Below are positions 1 to 10,577 of a stretch of 64,000 bases of DNA, piece after piece. The position numbers and the translations under genes are program-made. Origin of the DNA: Streptomyces sp. SLBN-118 (GTDB lineage Bacteria > Actinomycetota > Actinomycetes > Streptomycetales > Streptomycetaceae); contig NZ_VFNP01000001.1 in the NCBI RefSeq assembly GCF_006715635.1, forward strand, positions 2,294,001 to 2,358,000. Direction: 5' to 3'. Numbering within the stretch: the first letter of the stretch is position 1; each line of letters starts with the position of its first letter. The notes beneath the pieces are model-generated. The model saw nothing but the letters and a program-made list of their open reading frames with translations. It did not search any database and was not told the DNA's origin.

Positions 1-257
1 ACAGCTCTTCAGCGATGAGTACGACAGGTTTCGAGCTCACGTGGGTCCTCACAAGTCCAGTGCGGACGGCCGTCCCGACGGCCGCAGGCGGTGGAGGGGC
101 TAGCCGCGTGGAAGACGCACGACACTGTGGGCCTGAACGCGTATGTCTGAGAAGTGTAGTGCTGTCAGGAGGTGCGTCGTGCGCCTCGAAGGCAGGATCA
201 CCCGTCCGTGGCTGGACGGAGTGGAGAAGCCACCGGGTCGCGGCGGTACGCCGTGGC
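1..257. other. Intergenic left edge, no gene supported
   Basis: The stretch lies downstream of ilvC. Open frames here have poor codon structure and no recognisable product. In Streptomyces a serA gene often follows ilvC in the same direction, so this is probably the ilvC-serA spacer, with serA beyond the left edge; that is inference from known gene order, not seen here. Confidence 0.4.
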
Positions 258-287
258 GGGGGCCGGGACGCATCCGTCCCGGCCCCC
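258..287 (-). terminator. ilvC terminator hairpin
   Basis: A perfect 13-bp inverted repeat (GGGGGCCGGGACG and its complement) with a 4-base loop sits about 10 bases after the ilvC stop. There is no T-run, as is usual for Streptomyces terminators. It probably ends the ilvBNC transcript. Confidence 0.7.
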
Positions 288-297
288 GGCCCAAGGC

Positions 298-1898
<1,601 letters not shown>

Positions 1899-1924
1899 GG
1901 TCGTCGTTCCTCTTCCTACGGCTC

Positions 1925-3805
1925 TCAGTCGTCTTCGTTGTCGCCGAAGTCGGGGCGGACGCCGCGCGCCGCCATGACCTCGTCGTTGGAGGTGCCCGCG
2001 GCGACCATCGGCCAGACCTGCGCGTCTTCGTGGACGATGAAGTCGATCACGACGGGGCGGTCGTTGATCGCGTTGGCCTCGGCGATGACCTTGTCCAGCT
2101 CGTCCGGGGACTCACAGCGGATCGCGTGGCAGCCCATGGCCTCGGACAGCTTGACGAAGTCCGGGACGCGGGTGCCCTTGCGCGCCGAGGTGCTCGCGCC
2201 GACCTGGGAGCCCGCCATGTGGTGGCCCGTGTCGTCCGCGTGCAGGACGGTGCTGGAGTAGCGCTGGTTGTAGAAGAGGGTCTGCCACTGGCGGACCATC
2301 CCCAGCGCGCCGTTGTTGATGATCGCGACCTTGATCGGGATGTTGTTCAGGGCACAGGTGGTGAGCTCCTGATTGGTCATCTGGAAGCAGCCGTCACCAT
2401 CGATCGCCCAGACCGTGCGGTCCGGCGCCCCCGCCTTGGCCCCCATCGCGGCCGGGACCGCGTAGCCCATCGTCCCCGCGCCGCCGGAGTTCAGCCAGGT
2501 GGCGGGCTTCTCGTACTGGATGAAGTGCGCGGCCCACATCTGGTGCTGGCCGACGCCCGCGGCGTAGATGGTGCCCTCGGGGGCCAGTTCGCCGATGCGC
2601 TGGATGACCTGCTGCGGTGAGAGGCTGCCGTCGTCCGGCTGGTCGTAACCGAGCGGGTAGGTCTCGCGCCAGCGGCTCAGATCCTTCCACCAGGCGGCGT
2701 AGTCGCCCGTGTGGCCGTCGCTGTGCTCGGCCTGGACGGCCTGGACCAGATCGGCGATGACCTCGCGGGCGTCTCCGACGATCGGGACGTCGGCGGTGCG
2801 GTTCTTGCCGATCTCGGCCGGATCGATGTCGGCGTGGACGATCTTCGCGTACGGAGCGAAGCTGTCCAGCTTTCCGGTGACGCGGTCGTCGAAACGGGCT
2901 CCGAGGGCGACGATCAGGTCGGCCTTCTGCAGCGCGGTGACGGCGGTGACCGCACCGTGCATGCCCGGCATTCCCACATGCAGCGGGTGGCTGTCGGGGA
3001 ACGCGCCCAGCGCCATCAGGGTGGTGGTGACGGGGGCTCCGGTGAGCTCGGCGAGAACCTTCAGCTCGGTGGTGGCGCCGGACTTGATGACGCCGCCGCC
3101 GACGTACAGGACGGGACGCTTGGCCTGGACGATCAGCTTCGCCGCCTCGCGGATCTGCTTGGCGTGCGGCTTGGTCACGGGCCGGTAGCCGGGCAGGTCG
3201 GTCTGCGGCGGCCAGCTGAAGACCGTCTGCGCCTGAAGCGCGTCCTTGGCGATGTCGACCAGGACCGGGCCCGGGCGTCCCGTCGAGGCGATGTGGAAGG
3301 CCTCGGCGATGGTGCGCGGGATGTCGTCGGCCTTGGTGACCAGGAAGTTGTGCTTGGTGATCGGCATCGTGATGCCGCAGATGTCCGCCTCCTGGAAGGC
3401 GTCGGTACCGATCGCCTTGGAGGCCACCTGCCCGGTGATCGCGACGAGGGGCACGGAATCCATGTGGGCGTCGGCGATCGGGGTGACCAGGTTGGTGGCG
3501 CCGGGGCCCGAGGTGGCCATGCAGACGCCGACCTTGCCGGTGGCCTGCGCGTAGCCGGTGGCCGCGTGGCCGGCGCCCTGCTCGTGGCGGACCAGGACGT
3601 GACGGACCTTGGTGGAGTCCATCATCGGGTCGTACGCGGGGAGGATGGCGCCGCCGGGGATGCCGAACACCGTGTCGGCCCCCACTTCCTCGAGAGAACG
3701 GATGAGGGACTGCGCGCCCGTGACGTGCTCAACTGCGGCGGTCTGCTGTCCGCCGGTACGGGCCCGCGGCTGCGGATGGTGGGCCCCGGTGGCCTGCTCG
3801 GTCAT
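1925..3805 (-). CDS. ilvB: Acetolactate synthase large (catalytic) subunit
   Basis: Thiamine-diphosphate enzyme that condenses pyruvate with pyruvate or 2-ketobutyrate, the first common step of branched-chain amino acid synthesis. Visible motifs are the N-terminal catalytic glutamate in [27 protein letters not shown], the central FAD-binding domain, and the ThDP/Mg motif [14 protein letters not shown] with NN downstream. Length is 626 aa from the second ATG, which has the better spacing from GAGAAGAG; the first ATG at 3811 almost touches that site. A leader peptide and attenuator lie upstream at 3865-3982. Confidence 0.97.
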   Translation of the reverse strand: MTEQATGAHHPQPRARTGGQQTAAVEHVTGAQSLIRSLEEVGADTVFGIPGGAILPAYDPMMDSTKVRHVLVRHEQGAGHAATGYAQATGKVGVCMATSGPGATNLVTPIADAHMDSVPLVAITGQVASKAIGTDAFQEADICGITMPITKHNFLVTKADDIPRTIAEAFHIASTGRPGPVLVDIAKDALQAQTVFSWPPQTDLPGYRPVTKPHAKQIREAAKLIVQAKRPVLYVGGGVIKSGATTELKVLAELTGAPVTTTLMALGAFPDSHPLHVGMPGMHGAVTAVTALQKADLIVALGARFDDRVTGKLDSFAPYAKIVHADIDPAEIGKNRTADVPIVGDAREVIADLVQAVQAEHSDGHTGDYAAWWKDLSRWRETYPLGYDQPDDGSLSPQQVIQRIGELAPEGTIYAAGVGQHQMWAAHFIQYEKPATWLNSGGAGTMGYAVPAAMGAKAGAPDRTVWAIDGDGCFQMTNQELTTCALNNIPIKVAIINNGALGMVRQWQTLFYNQRYSSTVLHADDTGHHMAGSQVGASTSARKGTRVPDFVKLSEAMGCHAIRCESPDELDKVIAEANAINDRPVVIDFIVHEDAQVWPMVAAGTSNDEVMAARGVRPDFGDNEDD

Positions 3806-3864
3806 CGGCATTCTCTTCTCGAAGCTGAGGGTTTTTGCGAGGGTTTGGGGTGTTCCAGTGCAAC

Positions 3865-3898
3865 AAAAAACCCCTCGTGCCGTATGGCAAGCGAGGGG
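3865..3898 (-). terminator. ilvB attenuator (intrinsic terminator)
   Basis: On the minus strand a perfect 7-bp stem CCCCTCG/CGAGGGG, extended by an inner TGCC/GGCA stem after a 2-base bulge, is followed directly by six T residues. It lies between the leader peptide and ilvB. T-tailed terminators are rare in this GC-rich sequence, so it stands out. The leader segments 3945-3954 and 3899-3908 are perfectly complementary (10 bp) and abut the terminator stem, a plausible pause or antiterminator partner. Confidence 0.88.
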
Positions 3899-3940
3899 AG
3901 CGCGTCGGGAGGGGTCTGCAGGGCTTCCATGAGGCCTTGC

Positions 3941-3982
3941 TCAGCCGACGCGCTTTCCAAGTACGAGAATTCGGGTGCGCAT
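3941..3982 (-). CDS. ilvB leader peptide, 13 aa
   Basis: The short frame reads MRTRILVLGKRVG and stops at TGA. It holds consecutive Ile-Leu-Val-Leu codons and a further Val, the end products of the pathway encoded downstream. A purine-rich site (GGGGAGAGGG) lies about 8 bases before the ATG, and TTGACA occurs about 30 bases upstream. The T-tailed terminator follows within 50 bases. Such leaders regulate branched-chain operons by ribosome-mediated attenuation: stalling at scarce Ile/Leu/Val codons would favour read-through into ilvB. Confidence 0.85.
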   Translation of the reverse strand: MRTRILVLGKRVG

Positions 3983-4015
3983 GGCACTGACCCTCTCCCC
4001 GGCGCACTGTCAGTG

Positions 4016-6844
4016 TCAAGTGGGTGGGACGCGCGTCTCACTATTTGAGCCATTGCAGGCAGGGAACGCGCCACCCGTCAGGGCGGGCAGGGCGATTTCG
4101 CCGGGCACCGGGAACTCGCCGCGCACCAGGGCGCGGCGCAGCCGGTACTCGTCCAGTGCTCCGGAGAATGCCATGCCCTGGCCGTGCGTACACCCCATGG
4201 CGCGCAGGGCGAGCACCTGCTCCGGCACATCCACGCCGTCCGCCACGGACTGCATGCCGAGATCGCAGGCGATCCGCAGCAGCCCCGCGGTGATCTTGTG
4301 CAGCCGGGCGGACTCGACGACACCCTCCACCAGACCCCTGTCCAGTTTCAGTACGTCCACGGGGAGCCTGCGCAGTGCGTTGATCGCGGCGTAACCGCTG
4401 CCGAAACCGTCCAGCGCGATCCGTACACCGAGTCTGCGCAACGAAACCAGGCGCTTCTCCAGATCGTCGAAGGAGATCCGCGGATCGCTGTCCGCGAGCT
4501 CGATGATCAGGGCGCCCGAGGGCAGCCCGTGCCGGGTGAGCAGGGCCTCGATGGAGCCGAGTGGGAGCGACGTGTCCAGCAGCCTGCCGGCCGAGAGCCG
4601 CACCGACACCGGCACCCGGTGACCCAGCCTGCTTCGCTCGGCGGCCTGCTCAACGGCCTCTTCGAGCAGCCAGCGGCCGAGCTCGGCGGTGCGGATGCCC
4701 TCCTGGGTGTCCGCGGCGGCGTCCACGACCCGCAGGAACTCGGCCTGCGTGAACAAGATCCCCTGGGCCGATCGCCAGCGGGCCTGGGCGGCCACGGCGG
4801 TGACCTGCCCGGTGGCAAGACTCACCACGGGCTGGTGCAACAGCGCGAACTCACCCTCGTGCAGTGCGCTGCGCAGCCGGGCGGCCAGCTCGCTGCGGCG
4901 CACCACCTCGGCCTGCATCTGCGGGGCATACAGCTCGACGCGGTCCTTGCCCGCCCCCTTGGCGCGATACATGGCGAGATCGGCGTTGCGCATGAGGTTG
5001 GTGGGGGTGATGCCGGGTTCGGCGAAGGCCACCCCGATGGAGGCGGCCACCCGCACTTCGCTGCCGTCGATGCGGTACGGCTGGGAGAGGGTAAGGCGCA
5101 GCCGGTCGGCGATCTCCTGCACCTGGTACTCACGGGCCGACTCGTCGCGGGAACCGTCGCCGACGATCAGGGCTGCGAACTCGTCGCCGCCCAGGCGGGC
5201 GGCCGTGTCCCCGCTGCGTACCGAGTCCTGGAGGCGGCGGGCCGCCTGGATCAGCAGCTCGTCGCCCGCCTGGTGGCCCAGGCGGTCGTTGACCCCCTTG
5301 AAGCCGTCGAGGTCGATGAAGAGCACAGCGGTGCCCGAGTCGCCCGCGCGGCGGCCGGTGAGCGCCCGGCGGACGCGCTCGGTGAACAGCGCGCGGTTGG
5401 GCAGGTCGGTGAGCGGGTCGTGCTCGGCGTTGTGCTGCAACTGCGCCTGGAGGCGTACCCGTTCGGTGACATCCCGGCTGTTGAAGATCAGGCCGCCCTG
5501 GTGGCGGTTGACCGTGGACTCCACATTGAGCCAGTCGCCGGTGCCGGACTTGAAGCGGCACTCGATCCGGGTGGTGGGCTCCTCCTCGGGAGGAGAGGCC
5601 AGAAACCGGCGCACTTCGCGGACCACCCGGTCGAGATCCTGCGGGTGGATGAGGGAGGCCAGCTCGGAGCCGATGAGCTCCTCCGCCTCGCGGCCGTAGA
5701 CACCGGAGGCGGCCGGGCTGACGTAGCGCAGTACCCCGGTGGGGGCGGCGATCATGATGACATCGCTCGATCCCTGCACCAGCGAGCGGAAGTGGTTCTC
5801 CTTCTGGGCCAGTTCATGGGTGAGGGCGATGTTGTCGAGGAGCATGATGCCCTGGCGGACGACGAGGGCGAGGACGACGGTGCAGCCGGTGAGGACGACG
5901 ACCCGGTCCACACGGCGGCCCTCGATGACGTTGTAGAGGATCCCGAGGGTGCACACGGCGGCCGCGAGATACGGCGTGAGGGCGGCCAGCGAGCCGGCGA
6001 CGGGGCGGGTGAGGTGGCGCGGGCCGCGCGGTGTGCGCGTCGCCTCCGGCGAACGGCGGGCGCCCCAGGGGGCGTACGCCAGCAGCAGCGAACCGGCGAA
6101 CCACCCGGCGTCCAGAAGCTGGCCCGAGTGGTAGCTGTCCCGCAGCAGCTGCGAGGTGAACAGCGCATCGCACAGGACGGTCAGGGCGAGCGCGGCAATG
6201 GCGGTGTTCACCGCTGACCGGTTGGCGGACGAGCGCCGGAAGTGCAGCGCGAGCACCATGCTGACCAGCACGATGTCGAGCAGCGGATAGGCGAGCGCGA
6301 GGGCGGCGGGTGCCACGCTCTCGCCCTGCGCATGCGCGGTGTGGGCGAGCGCGAGACTCCAGGACAGGGTGAGCAGCGAGCCGCCGATCAGCCAGGCGTC
6401 CAGCGCGAGACAGACCCAGCCGGCCCTGGTGACCGGTCGTTTGGCGAGGACGAGGAGGCCGACGATGGCCGGCGGCGCGAAGCAGAGGAAGAACAGGTCG
6501 GCGACGGAGGGGCTCGGCACCTCACGCTCCAGTACGACCTCGTACCAGCCCCAGACGGCGTTACCGCCGGAGGCCATCGCGGAGGAGATCGCGAACAGCA
6601 GCCAGGCGGGCCGAAAGCAGCCCTTCCCCCGGCGGGCGTAGACAAGGCAGGAGACGGCGGCGATCAGGGCCGCGGCGCTCAGCCCGAAGTCGCCCATGAT
6701 CAGAGCCACTTCGGGCGATCCCCAGCCGAAGGCGGCGCCCAGGCCGTACCCGGCGCAGACCGCGGCAAGGAGGAGTCGGGGCAGCAGTCCGGTGGGGCCG
6801 CCCGAGACCGTCTGCCGGGTCATGAGCGCACCCGGGGCGCTCAC
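4016..6844 (-). CDS. Membrane PAS-GGDEF-EAL protein with degenerate EAL domain
   Basis: Predicted cyclic-di-GMP signalling protein. The N-terminal third is a multi-span membrane sensor of roughly ten hydrophobic segments, followed by a PAS domain (from about HFRSLVQGSSDVIMI), a GGDEF domain with intact RLGGDEFAALI, and an EAL-like domain. The EAL signature is replaced by AVAAQARW, which removes the metal-binding Glu, and the later DDFGTGYSS motif reads DGFGSGYAA, so phosphodiesterase activity is unlikely while diguanylate cyclase activity looks possible. The start is uncertain: GTG at 6844 overlaps the stop of a small upstream frame (GTGA); ATG at 6823 and GTG at 7081 are alternatives. Streptomyces carry a homologue beside ilvB. 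Confidence 0.9.
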   Translation of the reverse strand: MSAPGALMTRQTVSGGPTGLLPRLLLAAVCAGYGLGAAFGWGSPEVALIMGDFGLSAAALIAAVSCLVYARRGKGCFRPAWLLFAISSAMASGGNAVWGWYEVVLEREVPSPSVADLFFLCFAPPAIVGLLVLAKRPVTRAGWVCLALDAWLIGGSLLTLSWSLALAHTAHAQGESVAPAALALAYPLLDIVLVSMVLALHFRRSSANRSAVNTAIAALALTVLCDALFTSQLLRDSYHSGQLLDAGWFAGSLLLAYAPWGARRSPEATRTPRGPRHLTRPVAGSLAALTPYLAAAVCTLGILYNVIEGRRVDRVVVLTGCTVVLALVVRQGIMLLDNIALTHELAQKENHFRSLVQGSSDVIMIAAPTGVLRYVSPAASGVYGREAEELIGSELASLIHPQDLDRVVREVRRFLASPPEEEPTTRIECRFKSGTGDWLNVESTVNRHQGGLIFNSRDVTERVRLQAQLQHNAEHDPLTDLPNRALFTERVRRALTGRRAGDSGTAVLFIDLDGFKGVNDRLGHQAGDELLIQAARRLQDSVRSGDTAARLGGDEFAALIVGDGSRDESAREYQVQEIADRLRLTLSQPYRIDGSEVRVAASIGVAFAEPGITPTNLMRNADLAMYRAKGAGKDRVELYAPQMQAEVVRRSELAARLRSALHEGEFALLHQPVVSLATGQVTAVAAQARWRSAQGILFTQAEFLRVVDAAADTQEGIRTAELGRWLLEEAVEQAAERSRLGHRVPVSVRLSAGRLLDTSLPLGSIEALLTRHGLPSGALIIELADSDPRISFDDLEKRLVSLRRLGVRIALDGFGSGYAAINALRRLPVDVLKLDRGLVEGVVESARLHKITAGLLRIACDLGMQSVADGVDVPEQVLALRAMGCTHGQGMAFSGALDEYRLRRALVRGEFPVPGEIALPALTGGAFPACNGSNSETRVPPT

Positions 6845-7029
6845 CGGGCTGCCCCGGGGAGCACCGGCGCCTGCCTGACCGTCGCCGGCCCGGCCTGTGG
6901 CGGCCCGGCCTGCGGCGCTGGGAACATCGCCGGTTCGACCGGCGCCGCATCGGGTCTGCGCCCAGGAGCGTACGAGGGTCGCCGTCGGCGGTCCTGCCGC
7001 GTCGGATGCTTCGTCCACTGGCCGTTCAT
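6841..7029 (-). CDS. Possible 62-aa Pro/Arg-rich upstream gene
   Basis: The frame starts MNGQWTKHPTRQDRRRRPSY, with GAGGGGGG about 9 bases before the ATG, and ends in a TGA that overlaps a GTG start of the GGDEF gene by 4 bases. That coupling geometry is typical of real neighbours in this genome. There is no recognisable domain. The same DNA can instead be read as an N-terminal extension of the GGDEF protein, so the two interpretations exclude each other. Confidence 0.3.
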   Translation of the reverse strand: MNGQWTKHPTRQDRRRRPSYAPGRRPDAAPVEPAMFPAPQAGPPQAGPATVRQAPVLPGAAR

Positions 7030-7127
7030 CGCCCGTCGCCCCCCTCGAAGCTTGATCGGCAATCAGGTCGCGGCGCGGCACCGCCCCGTGCTTGGTGCAG
7101 CCCCCCGTCGGGACGATACACCAGAAC

Positions 7128-7208
7128 GGTCACTCAGGGACATAGTTCCTCTACTCTCAGTGACCATGGCAGTCATGGGCGGCACGCGGCGCATTCGAGT
7201 GACTTCAC
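7128..7208. promoter_or_regulatory. Possible BldD-type operator upstream of the GGDEF/EAL gene
   Basis: AGTGACTTCAC at 7198-7208 fits the published BldD pattern AGTGA(n)TCAC. A second inverted pair, GGTCACT at 7128-7134 and AGTGACC at 7159-7165, lies closer to the gene. BldD is the c-di-GMP-binding developmental repressor of Streptomyces and is known to control several c-di-GMP genes. Binding here is inference only. Confidence 0.35.
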
Positions 7209-7237
7209 AGAGTGCCCGAAGTGGGCGGGCCGGGCAG

Positions 7238-8188
7238 CTATTCGGTCGTGAACACCACGTTGCGAACCGGATCGCCCGCGGCGAATCGCGTGATCTGCCC
7301 GGCGAGCAGCCGCTTGGCGCGCGGCATGAACGCCGAGGTGGAGCCGCCCACATGGGGGCTGATGAGCACCCCCGGGGCATGCCACAGGGGGTGCCCGGCG
7401 GGCAGCGGCTCCGGATCGGTGACATCCAGCGCGGCGGTGATACGCCCGCTCTGCACCTCGGCGAGCAGCGCCTTGGTGTCGACGACCGGGCCACGCGCGA
7501 CGTTGACCAGCAGCGCACCGTCCTTCATCCGGGCCAGGAAGCCGGCGTTCGCCAGACCCTTCGTCTGCTCTGTGAGCGGGGTGGAAAGGATCACAATGTC
7601 CGCTTCGGGCAGCACATCGGGCAGATCGGCGAGTGCGCGCACTTCACCGCGCTCCGATGTACGGGCGGAGCGCGCGACGCGCGCCACCCGCGCACATTCG
7701 AACGGCGTGAGCCGGTCCTCGATCGCGGCACCGATCGACCCGTAGCCGACGATGAGTACCGCCTTGTCGGCGAGCGCCGGATAGAAGCCCGCGCGCCATT
7801 CCTCCTGGTCCTGGCCGCGCACGAAACCGGGGAGACCGCGCAGCGAGGCAAGGATCAGGGCGAGCGTGAGCTCGGCCGTCGAGGCTTCATGGACGCCCTT
7901 GGCATTGCACAGGCGTACCCCTGGGGGGAGCGAGCCGAGCCCCGGCTCCACATGGTCTATTCCGGCGGAGAGGGTCTGGACGACGCGTACCGCCGTCATC
8001 GCGGCCAGCGGACGGACCGCGACCTCCGTGCCCTTCATGTACGGGACGGCATAGAAGGCACAGTCGGCGGGGTCGGCGGGGAAGTCCGGGCCGCCGTCCC
8101 AGAACCGGTAGGTCAGGCCCGAGTCCGAAGGGTCGGGAAGCCCGTCGATCTCGTCGGCCGGAATCGGGAGCCACACGTCTGCAGTCAT
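7238..8188 (-). CDS. D-2-hydroxyacid dehydrogenase family protein
   Basis: NAD(P)-dependent oxidoreductase of the D-isomer-specific 2-hydroxyacid dehydrogenase family, 316 aa. The nucleotide-binding motif is VLIVGYGSIGAAIEDRL. The family catalytic Arg-region and His occur in LLVNVARGPVVD and LISPHVGGSTSAFMPRA, with acidic residues in DVTDPEPLP between them. The true substrate cannot be read from sequence; ghrA-like and SerA-like enzymes share this fold, and SerA's C-terminal domains are absent. The ATG at 8188 starts the conserved domain; the frame runs further upstream without homology. It is divergent from a broken aldo/keto reductase gene. Confidence 0.88.
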   Translation of the reverse strand: MTADVWLPIPADEIDGLPDPSDSGLTYRFWDGGPDFPADPADCAFYAVPYMKGTEVAVRPLAAMTAVRVVQTLSAGIDHVEPGLGSLPPGVRLCNAKGVHEASTAELTLALILASLRGLPGFVRGQDQEEWRAGFYPALADKAVLIVGYGSIGAAIEDRLTPFECARVARVARSARTSERGEVRALADLPDVLPEADIVILSTPLTEQTKGLANAGFLARMKDGALLVNVARGPVVDTKALLAEVQSGRITAALDVTDPEPLPAGHPLWHAPGVLISPHVGGSTSAFMPRAKRLLAGQITRFAAGDPVRNVVFTTE

Positions 8189-8268
8189 GGTCAGGAGGCT
8201 ATGCGAAGGACCGCCGGCCGCATTGGTTGGTTTGGTCGGCGGCCGGGCCTGAGGAGGGGTACGGGCAG

Positions 8269-9264
8269 GTGCAGCGCAGGACAATCGGTGCGGCGGCGCT
8301 CGAAGTGGGCGCGATCGGGCTCGGCTGTATGCCGATGAGCTGGGCGTACCGGCTCCCAGCAGCGCGGGGACCGCTCCCTTCGTACTGTGCACGCCGCGCT
8401 CGACGCCGGCTCCAGCCTGCTGGACACGGCCGACATGTACGGGCCCTTCACCAATGAACTGCTGATCGGCCGGGTGCTCAGGGAACGGCGCCGGGACGCG
8501 TTCGTGTCGACGAAGGTCGGGCTTCTCGTCGGCGATCAGCATGTGGTCGCCGACGGCCGGCCGGGGTACGTGAAGCGGGCCTGTGACGCCTCGCTGCGGG
8601 GCAGGGGACGGAAGTGATCGACCTCTATCAGCTCCACCGGGCAGATCCGAAGGTTCCGGTCGAGGAGACCTGGGGCGCGATGGCTGAGCTGGTGAGCGCG
8701 GGGAAGGTACGGGCGCTGGGGCTGTGCGCGGTGGGGGCGCGGGCCTCGCGCCGCGGCCGGGGAGACCTGTACGACGGAACGATCCGGCAGCTGGAGCGGG
8801 TGCAGCAGGTGTTCCCGGTGAGCGCGGTGCAGGCGGAGCTCTCGGTGTGGTCGCCCGAGGCGCTGGAGCGGCTGCTGCCCTGGTGCGAGGCGCGGGGGGT
8901 GGGTTTCCTGGCGGCGATGCCGCTGGGCAATGGCTTCCTGACCGGGACGCTCACTCCCGGCCAGGGATTCTAGCCGGACGATGTGCGGGCGCGGCATCCG
9001 CGGTTCACGGCCGAGATGATGGCGGCGAACCAGCCGGTCGTGGCGGGGCTGAGGCGGATCGCCAAGCGGCACGGCGGCGACACGACACCGGCGCGGGTGG
9101 CGCCGGCGTGGGTACTGGCACAGGCACGTCATGTGGTGGCGGTGCCGGGGGCGAAGCGGGAGGCGTGGGCCGTGGAGAACGCGGGGGCGGCCGATCTGGA
9201 GCTCACCGGGCGGGATGTGGCTGAGATGGCGGGACTGCCGCGGGCGAGGGGATCCTGGGACTGA
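8269..9264 (+). pseudogene. Aldo/keto reductase, broken
   Basis: Pieces of one aldo/keto reductase occur in order but in two frames. The N-terminus (GTG at 8269 with GAGGAGGGG before it) reads VGAIGLGCMPMSWAY. After a frameshift near 8360 the second frame gives LDAGSSLLDTADMYGPFTNE, containing the family Asp and Tyr. A second shift near 8600 restores the first frame at [12 protein letters not shown], and an in-frame TAG at 8971-8973 interrupts it before PDDVRARHPRFTAEMM. Three independent lesions argue for real decay rather than a single sequencing error. Confidence 0.85.
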
Positions 9265-9382
9265 GTGCACCGCAGGGTTCCCCTTCTTGTCGCCCTTCCC
9301 GGCAGATCGGGTACCTCTGAGGCGGCTGCGGTGTAAGAACAGTAGTCAGGCAGCTGAAGCAGCCCTCGAAGGGATCAGAACT

Positions 9383-10546
9383 GTGCAACGTCCTGCTGTG
9401 ACGGCCGCGTTGGCCACTGCCGTGCTTCTGCTCGCGGCCGGTTGCTCGTCCGGTGACGCCGAGCCGCCGGCCGGCTCCACGGGGGCGGCATCGGCACCGG
9501 CCGCCTCCTCTTCCGGCGTGGGCGGCTCGCCGGGCCCCACCGCCCCGCCGGCCAAGGGCTCGGTGAAGGTGGTGTCCACACTGACCGAGGGCCTGGAGTC
9601 CCCATGGGGCGTCGCCGCGCTGGCCGACGGCGATCTGCTGGTCGCCTCTCGCGACGAGGGGACGATCACCCGGGTCGACGGGGAGAGCGGCAAGCAGACG
9701 TTGATCGGCTCGGTGCCCGGGGTTTCTCCGGGCGGCGAGGGCGGGCTGCTGGGCCTGGCCCTGTCCCCGTCGTTCGCCTCGGACCACCAGGTGTACGCGT
9801 ACTTCACCACCGAGTCGGACAACCGCATCGCCCGCATGCTGTACGACGAACAGAAGCCTGCGGGTCAGCAACTCGGCGCGCCGGACACGATCTTGAGGGG
9901 CATCCCCAAGGGCAGCATCCACAACGGCGGACGGATTGCGTTCGGCCCGGACAAGATGCTCTACGCGGGCACGGGCGAGACCGGTGACATGTCGCTCGCC
10001 CAGAACAAGAAGTCACTGGGCGGCAAGATCCTGCGGATGACGCCGGACGGCCGGCCGGTGCACGGCAATCCCGAGGCCGACTCCGTCGTCTACTCCTGGG
10101 GTCACCGCAACGTGCAGGGACTCGCCTGGGACTCCGACAAGCGCCTGTGGGCGGCGGAGTTCGGCCAGAACACCTGGGACGAGCTCAATCTGATCGAGCC
10201 GGGAAAGAACTACGGCTGGCCGGAGGTGGAAGGCAGGGGCGGCAAGCCGGGCTTCGTGGACCCGGTCGCCCAGTGGAGGACGGCGGACGCGTCACCGAGC
10301 GGCATCGCGTACGCCGAGGGCTCGATCTGGATGGCCTCGCTGAGGGGCGAAAGGCTCTGGCGCATCCCGCTCGCGGGCGCGAAACCTTCGGCGCAACCCC
10401 AGTCGTTCCTGCAGGGGAAGTACGGACGGCTGCGCACGGTCGTCGCGGTGGGTGGCGCGAAGCTCTGGCTCGTGACGAGCGAGACGGACAACCGGGGCAC
10501 ACCCCGGCCGGGGGACGACAGGATCCTTCAGCTGGAGGTGAAGTAG
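9383..10546 (+). CDS. PQQ-type glucose/sorbosone dehydrogenase family lipoprotein
   Basis: Predicted exported lipoprotein of 387 aa with a six-bladed beta-propeller soluble aldose-dehydrogenase fold. The N-terminal signal peptide ends in the lipobox LLLAAGC, followed by a Ser/Ala/Gly/Pro-rich linker. Family motifs are ESPWGVAALADGDLLVASRD, SIHNGGRIAFGPDKMLYAGTG and SWGHRNVQGLAWD, which in characterised members contact PQQ and calcium. Whether this member binds PQQ is unknown, since many actinobacterial paralogues lack a known cofactor. The GTG at 9383 is chosen because the signal peptide begins there and GAAGGGA precedes it. Confidence 0.9.
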   Translation: MQRPAVTAALATAVLLLAAGCSSGDAEPPAGSTGAASAPAASSSGVGGSPGPTAPPAKGSVKVVSTLTEGLESPWGVAALADGDLLVASRDEGTITRVDGESGKQTLIGSVPGVSPGGEGGLLGLALSPSFASDHQVYAYFTTESDNRIARMLYDEQKPAGQQLGAPDTILRGIPKGSIHNGGRIAFGPDKMLYAGTGETGDMSLAQNKKSLGGKILRMTPDGRPVHGNPEADSVVYSWGHRNVQGLAWDSDKRLWAAEFGQNTWDELNLIEPGKNYGWPEVEGRGGKPGFVDPVAQWRTADASPSGIAYAEGSIWMASLRGERLWRIPLAGAKPSAQPQSFLQGKYGRLRTVVAVGGAKLWLVTSETDNRGTPRPGDDRILQLEVK

Positions 10547-10577
10547 AGCCCGGGCTCCCGCCTGGCATCCAGCCGCG

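Noticed and set aside
10547..10577. GAGCCCGGGCTC palindrome between convergent genes
   Set aside because: It has no loop and only 6-bp arms, too weak to call as a terminator.
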